This document shows positions 7,754 to 14,875 of a stretch of 30,865 bases of DNA, piece after piece. The notes under the pieces are model-generated. The model ran no database searches. It had not been told where the DNA came from and was given only the letters and a program-made list of their open reading frames with translations. How positions within the stretch are numbered: position 1 is the stretch's first letter; every line of letters begins with the position of its first letter. The translations under genes were made by a program, and so were the position numbers. Where the stretch lies: IMG/VR virus record IMGVR_UViG_3300044731_001860, positions 1 through 30,865 of that record; one strand, written 5' to 3'. Source of the stretch: a virus.

Positions 7754-7870
7754 TATGTCTTTAGCTAAGTTTAGAAAAATAACTAAAGGTGGGGTGTCAC
7801 CCAAGAAGCAATTGGGTGCACCACCAGATTTCAAACCTAAACAAAGTATTGAAACGAAAGATAAAAAATG
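7754..7870 (+). CDS. very small basic protein
   Basis: A 38-residue frame begins MSLAKFRKITKGG and ends SIETKDKK. It is rich in Lys and Pro (VSPKKQLGAPPDFKPK). Its stop overlaps the next ATG (ATGA), which supports translation. No family is recognised. Confidence 0.5.
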
Positions 7871-7977
7871 ACTAAAGATAGATTTAGTTTAACACGTATA
7901 CTTTGGCTACTGATATTTAAGCTGCACGATATTGCAGAAAGTATAGATAGAAGGAAAGACAATGGTAATAAAAAGTA
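7867..7977 (+). CDS. very small protein, possible membrane-associated helix
   Basis: A 36-residue frame begins MTKDRFSLTRILWLLIFKLH and ends with a basic tail (DRRKDNGNKK). The ATG overlaps the preceding stop. The hydrophobic patch RILWLLIF could form an amphipathic or membrane-contacting helix. Unknown function; confidence rests on gene packing. Confidence 0.45.
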
Positions 7978-8102
7978 AGATCTACATAGCTGGTCCTAGG
8001 ATGGGGCAAAATAATTCTATGTACGGCATTGAATTAGGTAAAGCGCCAAAGTCAGCTAAGTCTTCTAAAGTTAAGAAAAATAAAACAAGGAAGAAAAAGT
8101 AA
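7962..8102 (+). CDS. small basic protein
   Basis: A 46-residue frame begins MVIKSKIYIAGPRMGQNNSM and has a Lys/Ser-rich tail. It overlaps the previous gene by 16 nt, and its stop overlaps the start of the next gene (TAATG). Composition matches its neighbours. Function unknown. Confidence 0.5.
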   Translation: MVIKSKIYIAGPRMGQNNSMYGIELGKAPKSAKSSKVKKNKTRKKK

Positions 8103-8365
8103 TGGCTAAAACTGCAGCTTGGCAACGTAAGGCAGGGAAAAACCCTGAAGGTGGATTAAACGCCAAAGGACGTGCGTCCTACAAAAAGCAAACAGGTGGT
8201 ACCCTTAAGCCACCAGTGTCAGCCAAACAAGCTGCCAAGTCACCAAAAGCTGCTGCCAGACGCAAATCATTCTGTGCCAGGATGGGTGGCATGAAGGGGC
8301 CAATGAAAGACTCCAAGGGCAGGCCAACACGCAAGGCCTTATCATTAAGAAAGTGGGACTGCTAA
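8102..8365 (+). CDS. conserved phage basic protein (DUF6321-like)
   Basis: This 87-residue protein contains GKNPEGGLNAKGRASYKKQ, an alanine/lysine linker, and RRKSFCARMGGMKGPMKDS ending in LSLRKWDC. I recall this arrangement from small proteins of marine and freshwater phages annotated only as a domain of unknown function; the family name is from memory and should be confirmed. Its two conserved halves suggest a folded nucleic-acid-binding or structural protein. It is the most recognisable member of the small basic cluster. Confidence 0.8.
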   Translation: MAKTAAWQRKAGKNPEGGLNAKGRASYKKQTGGTLKPPVSAKQAAKSPKAAARRKSFCARMGGMKGPMKDSKGRPTRKALSLRKWDC

Positions 8366-8369
8366 TAAT

Positions 8370-8534
8370 ATGGCTACAAAGAAACAAGTTTGGGACAAAC
8401 CAAGTCCAAAAGCAAAGCCAAAAAAACTTTCTCCAAAAGCTAAGTCAAAGGCAAAAGCTATGGCTAAGGCAGCAGGTCGACCATATCCTAATCTCATAGA
8501 TAATATGAGAGCAGCAAGAAGTAAGAAGAAATAA
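8370..8534 (+). CDS. small Lys-rich protein
   Basis: A 54-residue frame begins MATKKQVWDKPSPKAKPKK. The C-terminal part (AAGRPYPNLIDNMRAARSKK) is less repetitive and may be the folded or interacting segment. It starts 4 nt after the preceding stop. Confidence 0.6.
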   Translation: MATKKQVWDKPSPKAKPKKLSPKAKSKAKAMAKAAGRPYPNLIDNMRAARSKKK

Positions 8535-8561
8535 TTTATTATAACCAAATAGGAGAATATA

Positions 8562-8762
8562 ATGGCAATGAAAAAATCAGCAAAGCCAGCAGCAAAGCCA
8601 GCAGCAAAGCCAGCAGCAAAGCCAGCAGCAAAGGCAGCAGCAAAGGCACCAATGAAGAAGTCTGGGAAAAAGGCAGGCACAGGCATGGATATGACTCCAA
8701 AGCAGAAGAAGCTTCCACCATTTATCCAAGCAGCAATCGATAAGAAGAAGAAGAAAAAGTAA
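8562..8762 (+). CDS. histone H1-like protein with AKPA repeats
   Basis: This 66-residue protein has an AGGAG ribosome site 7 nt before the ATG. Residues 6-28 are a tandem Ala-Lys-Pro-Ala repeat, as in H1-like and phage DNA-condensing tails. The remainder (GTGMDMTPKQKKLPPFIQA) could be a short binding motif. The tail is six lysines. Nucleic-acid binding is inferred from composition. Confidence 0.7.
   Translation: MAMKKSAKPAAKPAAKPAAKPAAKAAAKAPMKKSGKKAGTGMDMTPKQKKLPPFIQAAIDKKKKKK
8580..8650 (+). repeat. 12-bp tandem repeat encoding Ala-Lys-Pro-Ala
   Basis: The unit GCAAAGCCAGCA is repeated about five to six times, the last copies imperfect (AAGGCAGCA). Every copy stays in frame, so length change by slippage would alter only the number of AKPA units. 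Confidence 0.85.
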
Positions 8763-8771
8763 TTTTAAATT

Positions 8772-8891
8772 ATGTCAAAATACTTGCAAACTTCGGCGCC
8801 CCTTCCTAAGGAGGAGCCAGCTAAAAAAAAGCCAGCTGCTAAAAAGGCAGCTGCTTCTAAGAAGGCTAGAAAAAAACCCGAAGAGAAGTAA
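8772..8891 (+). CDS. small Lys/Ala/Pro-rich protein
   Basis: A 39-residue frame begins MSKYLQTSAPLPKEEPAKKK and ends in a basic tail (ARKKPEEK). It is the last gene of the basic cluster and is followed by a terminator 7 nt later. Its ribosome site is weak. Unknown function. Confidence 0.55.
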   Translation: MSKYLQTSAPLPKEEPAKKKPAAKKAAASKKARKKPEEK

Positions 8892-8897
8892 ATAACT

Positions 8898-8931
8898 AAA
8901 CCCCCACTATCAAATATGGTGGGGGTTTTTT
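8898..8931 (+). terminator. intrinsic terminator after the basic-protein cluster
   Basis: ACCCCCAC pairs with GTGGGGGT around a loop of about 11 nt and is followed by a run of six Ts on the plus strand. It cleanly separates the basic cluster from the lysis genes. Confidence 0.9.
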
Positions 8932-9004
8932 ACTGACTAATAATAGCTTTTTAATAAATAAAAGTTACTAATATATGAGACCTTATAACAGATAGGAAAT
9001 GACT

Positions 9005-9766
9005 ATGAGCAAAGTTGCATGGGATTATATTGTTCCGGTTAAGTTGCCAGCAGACCTAAAGGGAATCGAACCAGGAAAGCTTCCAGCTCACTTGCTCCGT
9101 CCAATTGAAGCTGGCGGAAAGATGCACTGGCTTGCAGCAGCTGCCTATAATGCAATGGATGAAGCAGCAAAAGCTGATGGCATAGAACTCAAGCCAACTT
9201 CAGCAGGTGACACATACCGCACTTATGAAAGTCAGCTTGCCGGATTTAAACAAAGATATCAGCTTGAGCCAGTAGTTGGAACAAGTACAAAATCCTTTGA
9301 AGGAAAGACTTGGTATCTTAAGAAGGGAATGGCTATGTTGGCCACGCCAGGTAAGAGCCAGCATAACCTCGGTTTGGCAGTTGACATTGCTAATGCATCA
9401 GAAGCAAAGCGCCTTAATTGGATGATCGCCAATGTAAAGAAGTTTGGTTTTTCTTGGGAGGTTGTACCTTCTGAGCCATGGCATCTTCGATATGTTAATG
9501 GCGATACCCCTCCTCCAGCAGTTGCAGAATGGATGGAGAAGAATAACTGGGCAAAGCCAGCAGGAGCTCCCGTAACAGCAGCAGGAGCCCGCGGAGAGCA
9601 TACAGCTCTCCAAGAAGCCTTGAAGGCTAAGGGTTTCTATAATGGCAATATAGATGGAACGATGTCTGCAGCACTACAGGAAGCCGTCAAGGCATTTAAG
9701 GTTGCCAATAAGCTAGCAGCAGATTCGGTTGTAGGACCAAAAGTTAAAGAATTGCTTGGCCTCTAA
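9005..9766 (+). CDS. endolysin: M15 peptidase (VanY-like) with peptidoglycan-binding domain
   Basis: A 253-residue protein. I choose ATG 9005 because AGGA lies 7 nt upstream; ATG 8999 would leave only 1 nt. The N-terminal catalytic domain has GDTYRTYESQ (substrate Arg), SQHNLGLAVDI (zinc ligands His120 and Asp127) and SEPWHLRYV (Glu157 and His160), the M15 D-Ala-D-Ala carboxypeptidase/endopeptidase pattern. The C-terminal 55 residues form a PG_binding_1-type domain (LQEALKAKGFYNGNIDGTMS). It has no signal peptide, so it needs a holin for release. It cleaves host peptidoglycan stem peptides at lysis. Confidence 0.9.
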   Translation: MSKVAWDYIVPVKLPADLKGIEPGKLPAHLLRPIEAGGKMHWLAAAAYNAMDEAAKADGIELKPTSAGDTYRTYESQLAGFKQRYQLEPVVGTSTKSFEGKTWYLKKGMAMLATPGKSQHNLGLAVDIANASEAKRLNWMIANVKKFGFSWEVVPSEPWHLRYVNGDTPPPAVAEWMEKNNWAKPAGAPVTAAGARGEHTALQEALKAKGFYNGNIDGTMSAALQEAVKAFKVANKLAADSVVGPKVKELLGL

Positions 9767-10038
9767 TGGAGATTATTTGGGCAGCTGCTGTAACTGGGGC
9801 ATTCAGCGTGCTCGTTTTGCTAATTGAAAAAGGCAGAAAAGAAAATATTAGAGACCATGGCTTTGTTAAGGATAGTTTGGATTCTCTTAAAGAAGATATT
9901 GCCGATATCGATTCAGACATATCTGTTCTTGAGCACAAAATAGATTCACACATTAATGATCATGCACAAGTTTCTATGATTGACTTTAGGCCAAACAGAA
10001 AGCAAAAGGAAATAGTAAATGGCCGCAAAAAAAGATAA
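9766..10038 (+). CDS. holin-like membrane protein with coiled coil
   Basis: A 90-residue protein overlaps the endolysin stop by one base. It has one N-terminal transmembrane segment (IIWAAAVTGAFSVLVLLI) then an acidic heptad-like region (LDSLKEDIADIDSDISVLEH) and a basic tail. This layout matches single-TM holin-like proteins (DUF2746 type) found beside actinophage lysins. Function is inferred from topology and position. It could instead be a spanin-like or regulatory membrane protein. Confidence 0.7.
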   Translation: MEIIWAAAVTGAFSVLVLLIEKGRKENIRDHGFVKDSLDSLKEDIADIDSDISVLEHKIDSHINDHAQVSMIDFRPNRKQKEIVNGRKKR

Positions 10039-10219
10039 AAAGTGGATCCAAGGTGCGATTAAAAGACCTGGTGCCTTTACCGCTAAGGCAAAGAAGGCAG
10101 GCAAATCTGTAGCAGGTATGGCAGCTGCCGTATCAAAAAACCCAGGCAAGTATAGTCCACTTACTCGCAAGCAAGCTTCTCTTGCAAAGACTCTTAGAAA
10201 AATTAGTAAAGGAAAATAA
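10019..10219 (+). CDS. conserved small basic phage protein
   Basis: This 66-residue protein overlaps the previous gene by 20 nt. It contains KKWIQGAIKRPGAFTAKAKK and a C-terminal LTRKQASLAKTLRKISK, a pattern seen in many small phage proteins of unknown function. It is highly basic and predicted helical. A nucleic-acid or head-associated role is possible but unproven. Confidence 0.75.
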   Translation: MAAKKDKKWIQGAIKRPGAFTAKAKKAGKSVAGMAAAVSKNPGKYSPLTRKQASLAKTLRKISKGK

Positions 10220-10221
10220 TC

Positions 10222-10440
10222 ATGCATTGCACAAACGAAAAACACCATCAAGGTAATGGCGAAGAATGCTCACCGAATAATGAACATCGAGAAGATAGAA
10301 GAGGACAAAATCTTAGAGTTGAAAGCCCACATAATATGCACTGGCATATTAACAAGACCTCCTTTAAGGGCTGGTCTTTAAACTTTATGTACCTTGCACT
10401 ACATGCTATAGAGATATATCTTATTCTCAAGTTAGTGTGA
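10222..10440 (+). CDS. possible small membrane protein
   Basis: A 72-residue frame starts 2 nt after the preceding stop with AAAGGA upstream. The N-terminal half is His/Asn-rich and charged; the C-terminal half is hydrophobic (LNFMYLALHAIEIYLILKLV), a likely transmembrane helix. A second frame, 10256-10381, encodes a 41-residue alternative (MAKNAHRIMNIEKIEEDKIL). I favour the first because of the ribosome site and the membrane helix. Confidence 0.5.
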   Translation: MHCTNEKHHQGNGEECSPNNEHREDRRGQNLRVESPHNMHWHINKTSFKGWSLNFMYLALHAIEIYLILKLV

Positions 10441-10459
10441 TAAATAACTAATTAGATAG

Positions 10460-10476
10460 TGGTATACTTGTAGTTA
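10460..10476 (+). promoter_or_regulatory. extended -10 promoter for a leaderless start
   Basis: TGG-TATACT (-10 at 10463-10468) is followed by 7 nt and the ATG at 10476. No ribosome site is present at this start. Confidence 0.65.
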
Positions 10477-11267
10477 TGACCGCTTTTGGAAAAATTTACG
10501 AAGGTAAGACCTATCAGGATATCTGGGATAATTCAGAAAGTTTATACCAAGAACTTTTAATGCATAAGGTATTAGTTTTTCGAGGTATCGAAACAGATTT
10601 TGACTCTCAATTAAAATTGATGGAACACTTTTATCCAAACTTTAACCATCTTAGATATTTAAGGGACGTAGATCATAAACCATTGTTTGATTTGTTTGAA
10701 TCACAAGGGCTACCCGTTCCAAATTCAACTGAACAATTTGCTCGTTGGCATATAGATGATTCTTGGCTAGAAGAAGTGGCAGATATAGATTGTCTTCACA
10801 TGTTTAAGCTTGACAAAAGTGTTACTGGTGGTCAAACTAGGTGGGTTGATTTAGAGAAAATTTATACCCTTTTAGATGAAACAACTATTAATTTTATTAA
10901 GAATATAAAAGTTGCTCTTCAATGGTGTGCCGATAATATAAATGATCCAATATATAGAAGAACTGCAACGGAAAATCATTCTCACCGTACATTAAGAACT
11001 CATCCAGAAACCGGGAACACTTCAGTATACTATCCAGGCTTAACTACGATTGGTAAAGACCAAGACAAATGGTCTGACTATACATATCTACTACTGAGAT
11101 TATTTGAAGAGCAGAATAATATTTTTTCTTTAGATTGGAAAGAAAACGATTTAGTTATCTGGGACAATAGATGTACAGCTCATTGTCTCATGGGCGGGTT
11201 TGAGATTGGTAATAGGATGTTTAATAAAATTGAAATAGGAAAATCAAAACCTTATTATGATGGATGA
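10476..11267 (+). CDS. TauD/TfdA-like Fe(II)/2-oxoglutarate dioxygenase
   Basis: This 263-residue protein has the family's iron ligands: H92-x-D94 in RWHIDDSWLE and distal His236 in DNRCTAHCLMGGF, with Arg247 (GNRMFNK) to bind 2-oxoglutarate. N-terminal VLVFRGIE and central GGQTRWVDLEKIY also match TauD-type enzymes. It hydroxylates or oxidises a small molecule or a sugar/amino-acid residue; the substrate cannot be read from sequence. It starts a module of oxygenases, glycosyltransferases and methyltransferases ending at 14751, so modification of a glycan or cell-surface/virion component is a reasonable inference. Confidence 0.88.
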   Translation: MTAFGKIYEGKTYQDIWDNSESLYQELLMHKVLVFRGIETDFDSQLKLMEHFYPNFNHLRYLRDVDHKPLFDLFESQGLPVPNSTEQFARWHIDDSWLEEVADIDCLHMFKLDKSVTGGQTRWVDLEKIYTLLDETTINFIKNIKVALQWCADNINDPIYRRTATENHSHRTLRTHPETGNTSVYYPGLTTIGKDQDKWSDYTYLLLRLFEEQNNIFSLDWKENDLVIWDNRCTAHCLMGGFEIGNRMFNKIEIGKSKPYYDG

Positions 11268-11463
11268 TAATTCATTTAGCGGATTTATGCCGATGGTTTC
11301 CAATATAACTATTGGTCAGATAGCAACAATGATCAACACAGAAGGGGAGCTTGTAGAAGCTCATTCAATTAACGTAAAAGTTGTTGATGGAACTGACTAT
11401 GTTTTTTCAATAACCGCTGAAAATTTAATGAAACTATACTTCCTAATACCTAAGGCTTTATGA
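11257..11463 (+). CDS. hypothetical small protein
   Basis: A 68-residue frame overlaps the dioxygenase gene by 11 nt. It contains ITIGQIATMINTEGELVEAH and ends ENLMKLYFLIPKAL, likely a small alpha/beta protein. Several Met codons at the start (MMDDNSFSGFM) leave the exact start uncertain. No family recognised. Confidence 0.6.
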   Translation: MMDDNSFSGFMPMVSNITIGQIATMINTEGELVEAHSINVKVVDGTDYVFSITAENLMKLYFLIPKAL

Positions 11464-11477
11464 TATAATTTTTGTCA
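11461..11477 (+). promoter_or_regulatory. extended -10 promoter for a leaderless start
   Basis: TGA-TATAAT (-10 at 11464-11469) is followed by 7 nt and the ATG at 11477. It overlaps the stop codon of the preceding gene. Confidence 0.7.
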
Positions 11478-12253
11478 TGGGTATAATTCTTTTTAAAGAC
11501 GTTGAGATTGGGCACGTGCCTAAAACGCCGGCTACTCCGTTTCCTTCTTCAACCGCAGAAAATTCCTTAAAAATAGCTGCAGAAACTCTGCTTAAGTATG
11601 CTTACGAATTTGGGCATCCGATTTCATATGCCCAAGAACAGCAAGGTCAATTGATACAAAATATAGTTCCAGTTCATAAGACTGAGAGCCAGCAAATTTC
11701 TACCTCGTCTAAGGTTGAGCTTGGGCTGCATACCGAAACAGCATTCCATCCTTACAAGCCAGACTACGTCATATTGCTGTGTCTGAGAGGTGACCCAAAG
11801 GCTATTACAACCTACGCTAGTTTGCCTGATATTTTGAAGCATGTGAGTACAGCAAGCAAACACATGCTTATGGAAAAAATGTTTACAACAGGAATAGATC
11901 TTAGCTTTAGAACAAATGGGGAAGAAGATAGGGAAATACCAATCTCCATAATAAGCAAGGGCGCTAATGGTAGACTTAGTTTTACCTATGATGTGACAGT
12001 TATCAAGGGCGAAAGCTGGATTGCCAAAGAACTCTTGGAAGAGGTTCAGTGGGCAATTGAACAATGTACGCAAGAGATTGTCTTGAAGACCGGTGATCTA
12101 TTAGTTATAGACAATAGGAATACTATTCATGGCCGCAAACCATTCCAAGCTAGATATGATGGCACAGACAGATGGGTGCAAAGAGTCCTCGTAAGAAAAG
12201 AACTTCCACCGAGTGATCAAATTAATGGTCACATTATAACTACAGAGTTTTAA
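11477..12253 (+). CDS. clavaminate synthase-like Fe(II)/2-oxoglutarate oxygenase
   Basis: A 258-residue protein with the variant iron motif H85-T-E87 (ELGLHTETAFHPYKPDYVIL), the hallmark of clavaminate synthase and arginine/amino-acid hydroxylases such as VioC, where Glu replaces the usual Asp. CLRGDP follows. The distal half-motif is IDNRNTIHGRKPF (His218) and DRWVQRVLVR supplies the 2-oxoglutarate-binding Arg. In bacteria these enzymes hydroxylate free or carrier-bound amino acids in natural-product pathways. Its presence in a phage-like element is unusual. Substrate unknown. It is followed 2 nt later by a glycosyltransferase. Confidence 0.85.
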   Translation: MGIILFKDVEIGHVPKTPATPFPSSTAENSLKIAAETLLKYAYEFGHPISYAQEQQGQLIQNIVPVHKTESQQISTSSKVELGLHTETAFHPYKPDYVILLCLRGDPKAITTYASLPDILKHVSTASKHMLMEKMFTTGIDLSFRTNGEEDREIPISIISKGANGRLSFTYDVTVIKGESWIAKELLEEVQWAIEQCTQEIVLKTGDLLVIDNRNTIHGRKPFQARYDGTDRWVQRVLVRKELPPSDQINGHIITTEF

Positions 12254-12255
12254 AC

Positions 12256-12924
12256 ATGTTACAAAGAAATTTATATTCTTTTTGGGTCGGCACTAATAAT
12301 TTAGTGATGAATAAAAATAGAATCAACGGTATTGAAAGTTTAAAAAATAATTCTAAGGTTAATTATATTTTAGTAACCAATGAAAATCTACAAGACTTTA
12401 TACTCGATGAACACCCCCTTCATCCCGGGTATCAATATCTTTCCGATGTACATAAGGCAGATTATCTTAGAACATACTTCATGCATCACCGTGGTGGTGG
12501 ATATACTGACATTAAACCATGTTCATGGGATTGGAACCCATATTTTGAACAACTTGAATCCTCTGATGCGTTTGGCATTGGTGCACCAGAAGATGAATTT
12601 GAATTAAGCGTTACCCCAAAGCAAAGACCTTGGCTTGGTCAACACTGGGACAAATTGATGACCAATGACTTATATATATTCAAACCTAATACAGAATTTA
12701 CTACAAAATGGTACAATACATTACTCGATATAATGGATGTAAAGTTTAACAACTTACAAAAGTTTCCAGCAAAAAGTAGTAGAGAAGCTGCTGATACAGT
12801 GGTTACAAGATACCCAATAGATTGGGGTGAAATACTTATTGAGATATTTCACCCACTATGTTATGAATATACAGATAGACTAATCAAAACAATGCCATAC
12901 CCAATCACGCAGAATTATAGGTAG
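12256..12924 (+). CDS. glycosyltransferase with DXD-like sugar-binding region (GT32/Gly_transf_sug type)
   Basis: A 222-residue protein begins MLQRNLYSFWVGTN, typical of the IPKIIHFIW-like start of this family. The core YLSDVHKADYLRTYFMHHRG followed by GGYTDIK is the SD-x-x-RY...GGxYxD signature that binds a nucleotide sugar through a metal. It acts in the cytoplasm to transfer a sugar, here probably to a phage structural protein or host-surface glycan. It is 3 nt upstream of a methyltransferase gene, so they are likely co-transcribed. Confidence 0.82.
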   Translation: MLQRNLYSFWVGTNNLVMNKNRINGIESLKNNSKVNYILVTNENLQDFILDEHPLHPGYQYLSDVHKADYLRTYFMHHRGGGYTDIKPCSWDWNPYFEQLESSDAFGIGAPEDEFELSVTPKQRPWLGQHWDKLMTNDLYIFKPNTEFTTKWYNTLLDIMDVKFNNLQKFPAKSSREAADTVVTRYPIDWGEILIEIFHPLCYEYTDRLIKTMPYPITQNYR

Positions 12925-12927
12925 AAA

Positions 12928-13503
12928 ATGAAACAAGAAAGAATACCTATTGGTGAAGGCGTTAAGATTGTAATAGGAACTAGAACTTATCTAGGTCCTG
13001 ATTGGGTGCATGTAGATATAGATCCATTTTATCTACACGCTACTGATGGAAAGTGTTATGATGTGGATATTGTTTCAGACGCAAGAAATATACCGTTGCC
13101 AGATAATCATGCAGACATTATTTATAGCTCTGAATGTCTTGAGCACTTCCCTTGGAGAGAATACAAAGACGCACTAAAAGAATGGTGCAGAATACTTAAG
13201 CCTGGCGGCACTATAAGAATAGAGGTACCAGACTTCCTCAACGCATGTAAAAAATTATTGGCTTTAAATTCTCTTGAAGGAGACAGAGCTATGCAACAAA
13301 TATTTTTTGCTGGGCAAACAAACCGATACGATTTTCATTATGTTGGCTTAACTAGTAGAATGTTAATCGATGATTTTCAAAATCTTGGACTTGAGATTAT
13401 TGATGTTGTTGAAGCAGATGAGTTTGGCTTGCTAAAGGTCGATACGGCAAAAAGTGTAGTCGAACAAGATTATATATTAAAAGTAGATGCAAGAAAGTTG
13501 TGA
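12928..13503 (+). CDS. SAM-dependent methyltransferase (type 11-like)
   Basis: This 191-residue protein has the class I methyltransferase core: GPDWVHVDIDP (acidic residue after strand 2), VSDARNIPLPDNHADIIYSS (motif II) and LEHFPWREYKDALKEWCRIL followed by KPGGTIRIEVPDF (post motifs). The glycine-rich motif I is weak, as in many short sugar methyltransferases. Context between two glycosyltransferases suggests O-methylation of a sugar. Start is clear, 3 nt after the previous stop. Confidence 0.85.
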   Translation: MKQERIPIGEGVKIVIGTRTYLGPDWVHVDIDPFYLHATDGKCYDVDIVSDARNIPLPDNHADIIYSSECLEHFPWREYKDALKEWCRILKPGGTIRIEVPDFLNACKKLLALNSLEGDRAMQQIFFAGQTNRYDFHYVGLTSRMLIDDFQNLGLEIIDVVEADEFGLLKVDTAKSVVEQDYILKVDARKL

Positions 13504-13504
13504 T

Positions 13505-14206
13505 ATGGTAACAGATTGGTTTGGCAATACAGTTATATGCACTGCGGTAACTGGTGGGTATGATTATGCAACTAGACAAGTGATTATACCCGGTGTTGAT
13601 TACATCTACTTTACTGATGGCAAATCTATATTTAATATATCTTCTCCATGGCAGGTCCATTATTTGCCAGAATCAGATGCTCATTTGGACAACAGAAGAA
13701 GATCAAAAAGACCAAAATTAGACCCTCATTCAATTGAAGTACTAAACAAATATAAATATTTTATTTGGATTGATGGAGAGATTGAAATATACAATCCTAA
13801 TTTTGTCTCAGAAATTCTTTCTTATATGAAGAATGGTTTTGTAGCCTCTCCACATCCAGACGCCCTAGGTAATCCAGGAAGACACTGTGCTTACGGCGAA
13901 GCAACCATAAGACCACTCAAGTATGTAAACGAACCATTAGACGCACAGTGTGAATTTTATAGGTCAGAAGGTTTCCCAGAAGACTACGGCCTCTATGCTT
14001 GTGGCGTCTCTGCTAGAGACATGACTAATCCAAAAATAAAAGCACTCGGCGCCTTGTGGCATAAGCAAAATTTAGACTGGTCTTATCAGGATCAGGTAAG
14101 CTTTCCTTATTGTCTATGGAAGACTGAATTGCAGCCAGATGTTCTACCAAATAGCCTTTACCATATGAATTGGCTACAACTTAATATACATACGAGAGAT
14201 GAGTAA
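13505..14206 (+). CDS. DUF616-like glycosyltransferase
   Basis: A 233-residue protein starts MVTDWFGNTVICTAVTGGYD, one nt after the preceding stop; an upstream in-frame ATG at 13487 would overlap that gene. Family-like features are VTGGYDYATR, DYIYFTDGKS, SKRPKLDPH, YFIWIDGEIEI (acidic sugar-binding motif), HCAYGEA and a late SYQDQVSFPYCLW. These match the TOD1/MUCI70-type (DUF616) glycosyltransferase domain. It likely adds a sugar in the same glycan pathway as its neighbours. Confidence 0.8.
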   Translation: MVTDWFGNTVICTAVTGGYDYATRQVIIPGVDYIYFTDGKSIFNISSPWQVHYLPESDAHLDNRRRSKRPKLDPHSIEVLNKYKYFIWIDGEIEIYNPNFVSEILSYMKNGFVASPHPDALGNPGRHCAYGEATIRPLKYVNEPLDAQCEFYRSEGFPEDYGLYACGVSARDMTNPKIKALGALWHKQNLDWSYQDQVSFPYCLWKTELQPDVLPNSLYHMNWLQLNIHTRDE

Positions 14207-14208
14207 AT

Positions 14209-14751
14209 ATGAAAGAAATTAAATTTAACCTTGGCGGTATCGGTAAGGGATCAGAATATAAGACAGTTAATCTAGCTGAAGTTTGTGATATAGAAGCCAA
14301 CATAATGGACCTTGATTCATTTTGTGACGATGGAACTGTAGATGAGTTTTTCTTGTCACACACCCTTGAGCATATATCCGTACTGCAGTATAAATCTTTC
14401 TTACTTCAAATGCTTAGAAAACTTAAGCGTGGTGGAAAAATTAAGGTGATACAAACAGATGTTGGTAAGGTTATAAAAATGTGGGCAGATGGTCAGATAT
14501 CATTTAGGGCAATGAGAGCTCTTATATTTACTCCTGCTAGTAGATGTGATTCAAATATCTTGCAACAGCACCAGAGTATGTGGTCACAAGAAGAATTAGT
14601 TAAGGATTTTCAGGCACTTGGTATGAACGCTGTAGGTTTTGACGCTGGATTTTGGCAATATGATATTGATGATGACATGTTGCCTGAAGAAACTAAAAAA
14701 GATTTTGGAAAAGATATTCCAAATCTAGGTGTCATAGCAACAAAAGTATGA
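14209..14751 (+). CDS. SAM-dependent methyltransferase-like protein
   Basis: A 180-residue protein begins MKEIKFNLGGIGKGSEYKTV, 2 nt after the previous stop. It has a truncated class I methyltransferase layout: NLAEVCDIEANIMDLDSF, then FFLSHTLEHISVLQY and MLRKLKRGGKIKVIQTDVG. The first glycine-rich motif is short (NLGGIG). It may be an active methyltransferase or a sugar-modifying relative. It ends the module and is followed by a terminator. Confidence 0.75.
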   Translation: MKEIKFNLGGIGKGSEYKTVNLAEVCDIEANIMDLDSFCDDGTVDEFFLSHTLEHISVLQYKSFLLQMLRKLKRGGKIKVIQTDVGKVIKMWADGQISFRAMRALIFTPASRCDSNILQQHQSMWSQEELVKDFQALGMNAVGFDAGFWQYDIDDDMLPEETKKDFGKDIPNLGVIATKV

Positions 14752-14787
14752 TAAATTAGTTCTACGGAAACCGACGCTCAGTAGCGT

Positions 14788-14829
14788 AAAAGATCCCTGA
14801 CTTTTAATTAAGTTGGGGATCTTTTTTGT
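14788..14829 (+). terminator. intrinsic terminator after the glycan module
   Basis: AAAGATCCC pairs with GGGATCTTT, extended inward by G-T-tolerant pairs (TGACTT with AAGTTG), and is followed by a T run on the plus strand. Confidence 0.9.
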
Positions 14830-14830
14830 T

Positions 14831-14853
14831 ACCCCTTAGTTACTATTAGGGGT
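14831..14853. promoter_or_regulatory. inverted repeat upstream of the giant surface-protein gene
   Basis: ACCCCT and AGGGGT flank an 11-nt centre containing TACTAT, a possible -10 element. The repeat lies 23 nt upstream of the TTG start and could be an operator or a small hairpin. Evidence is limited to the symmetry. Confidence 0.35.
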
Positions 14854-14875
14854 ATGTAACTGAAGGGGATGTCGG

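Noticed and set aside
8580-8650. CRISPR-like repeat array
   Set aside because: The repeat is a direct in-frame codon repeat without spacers.
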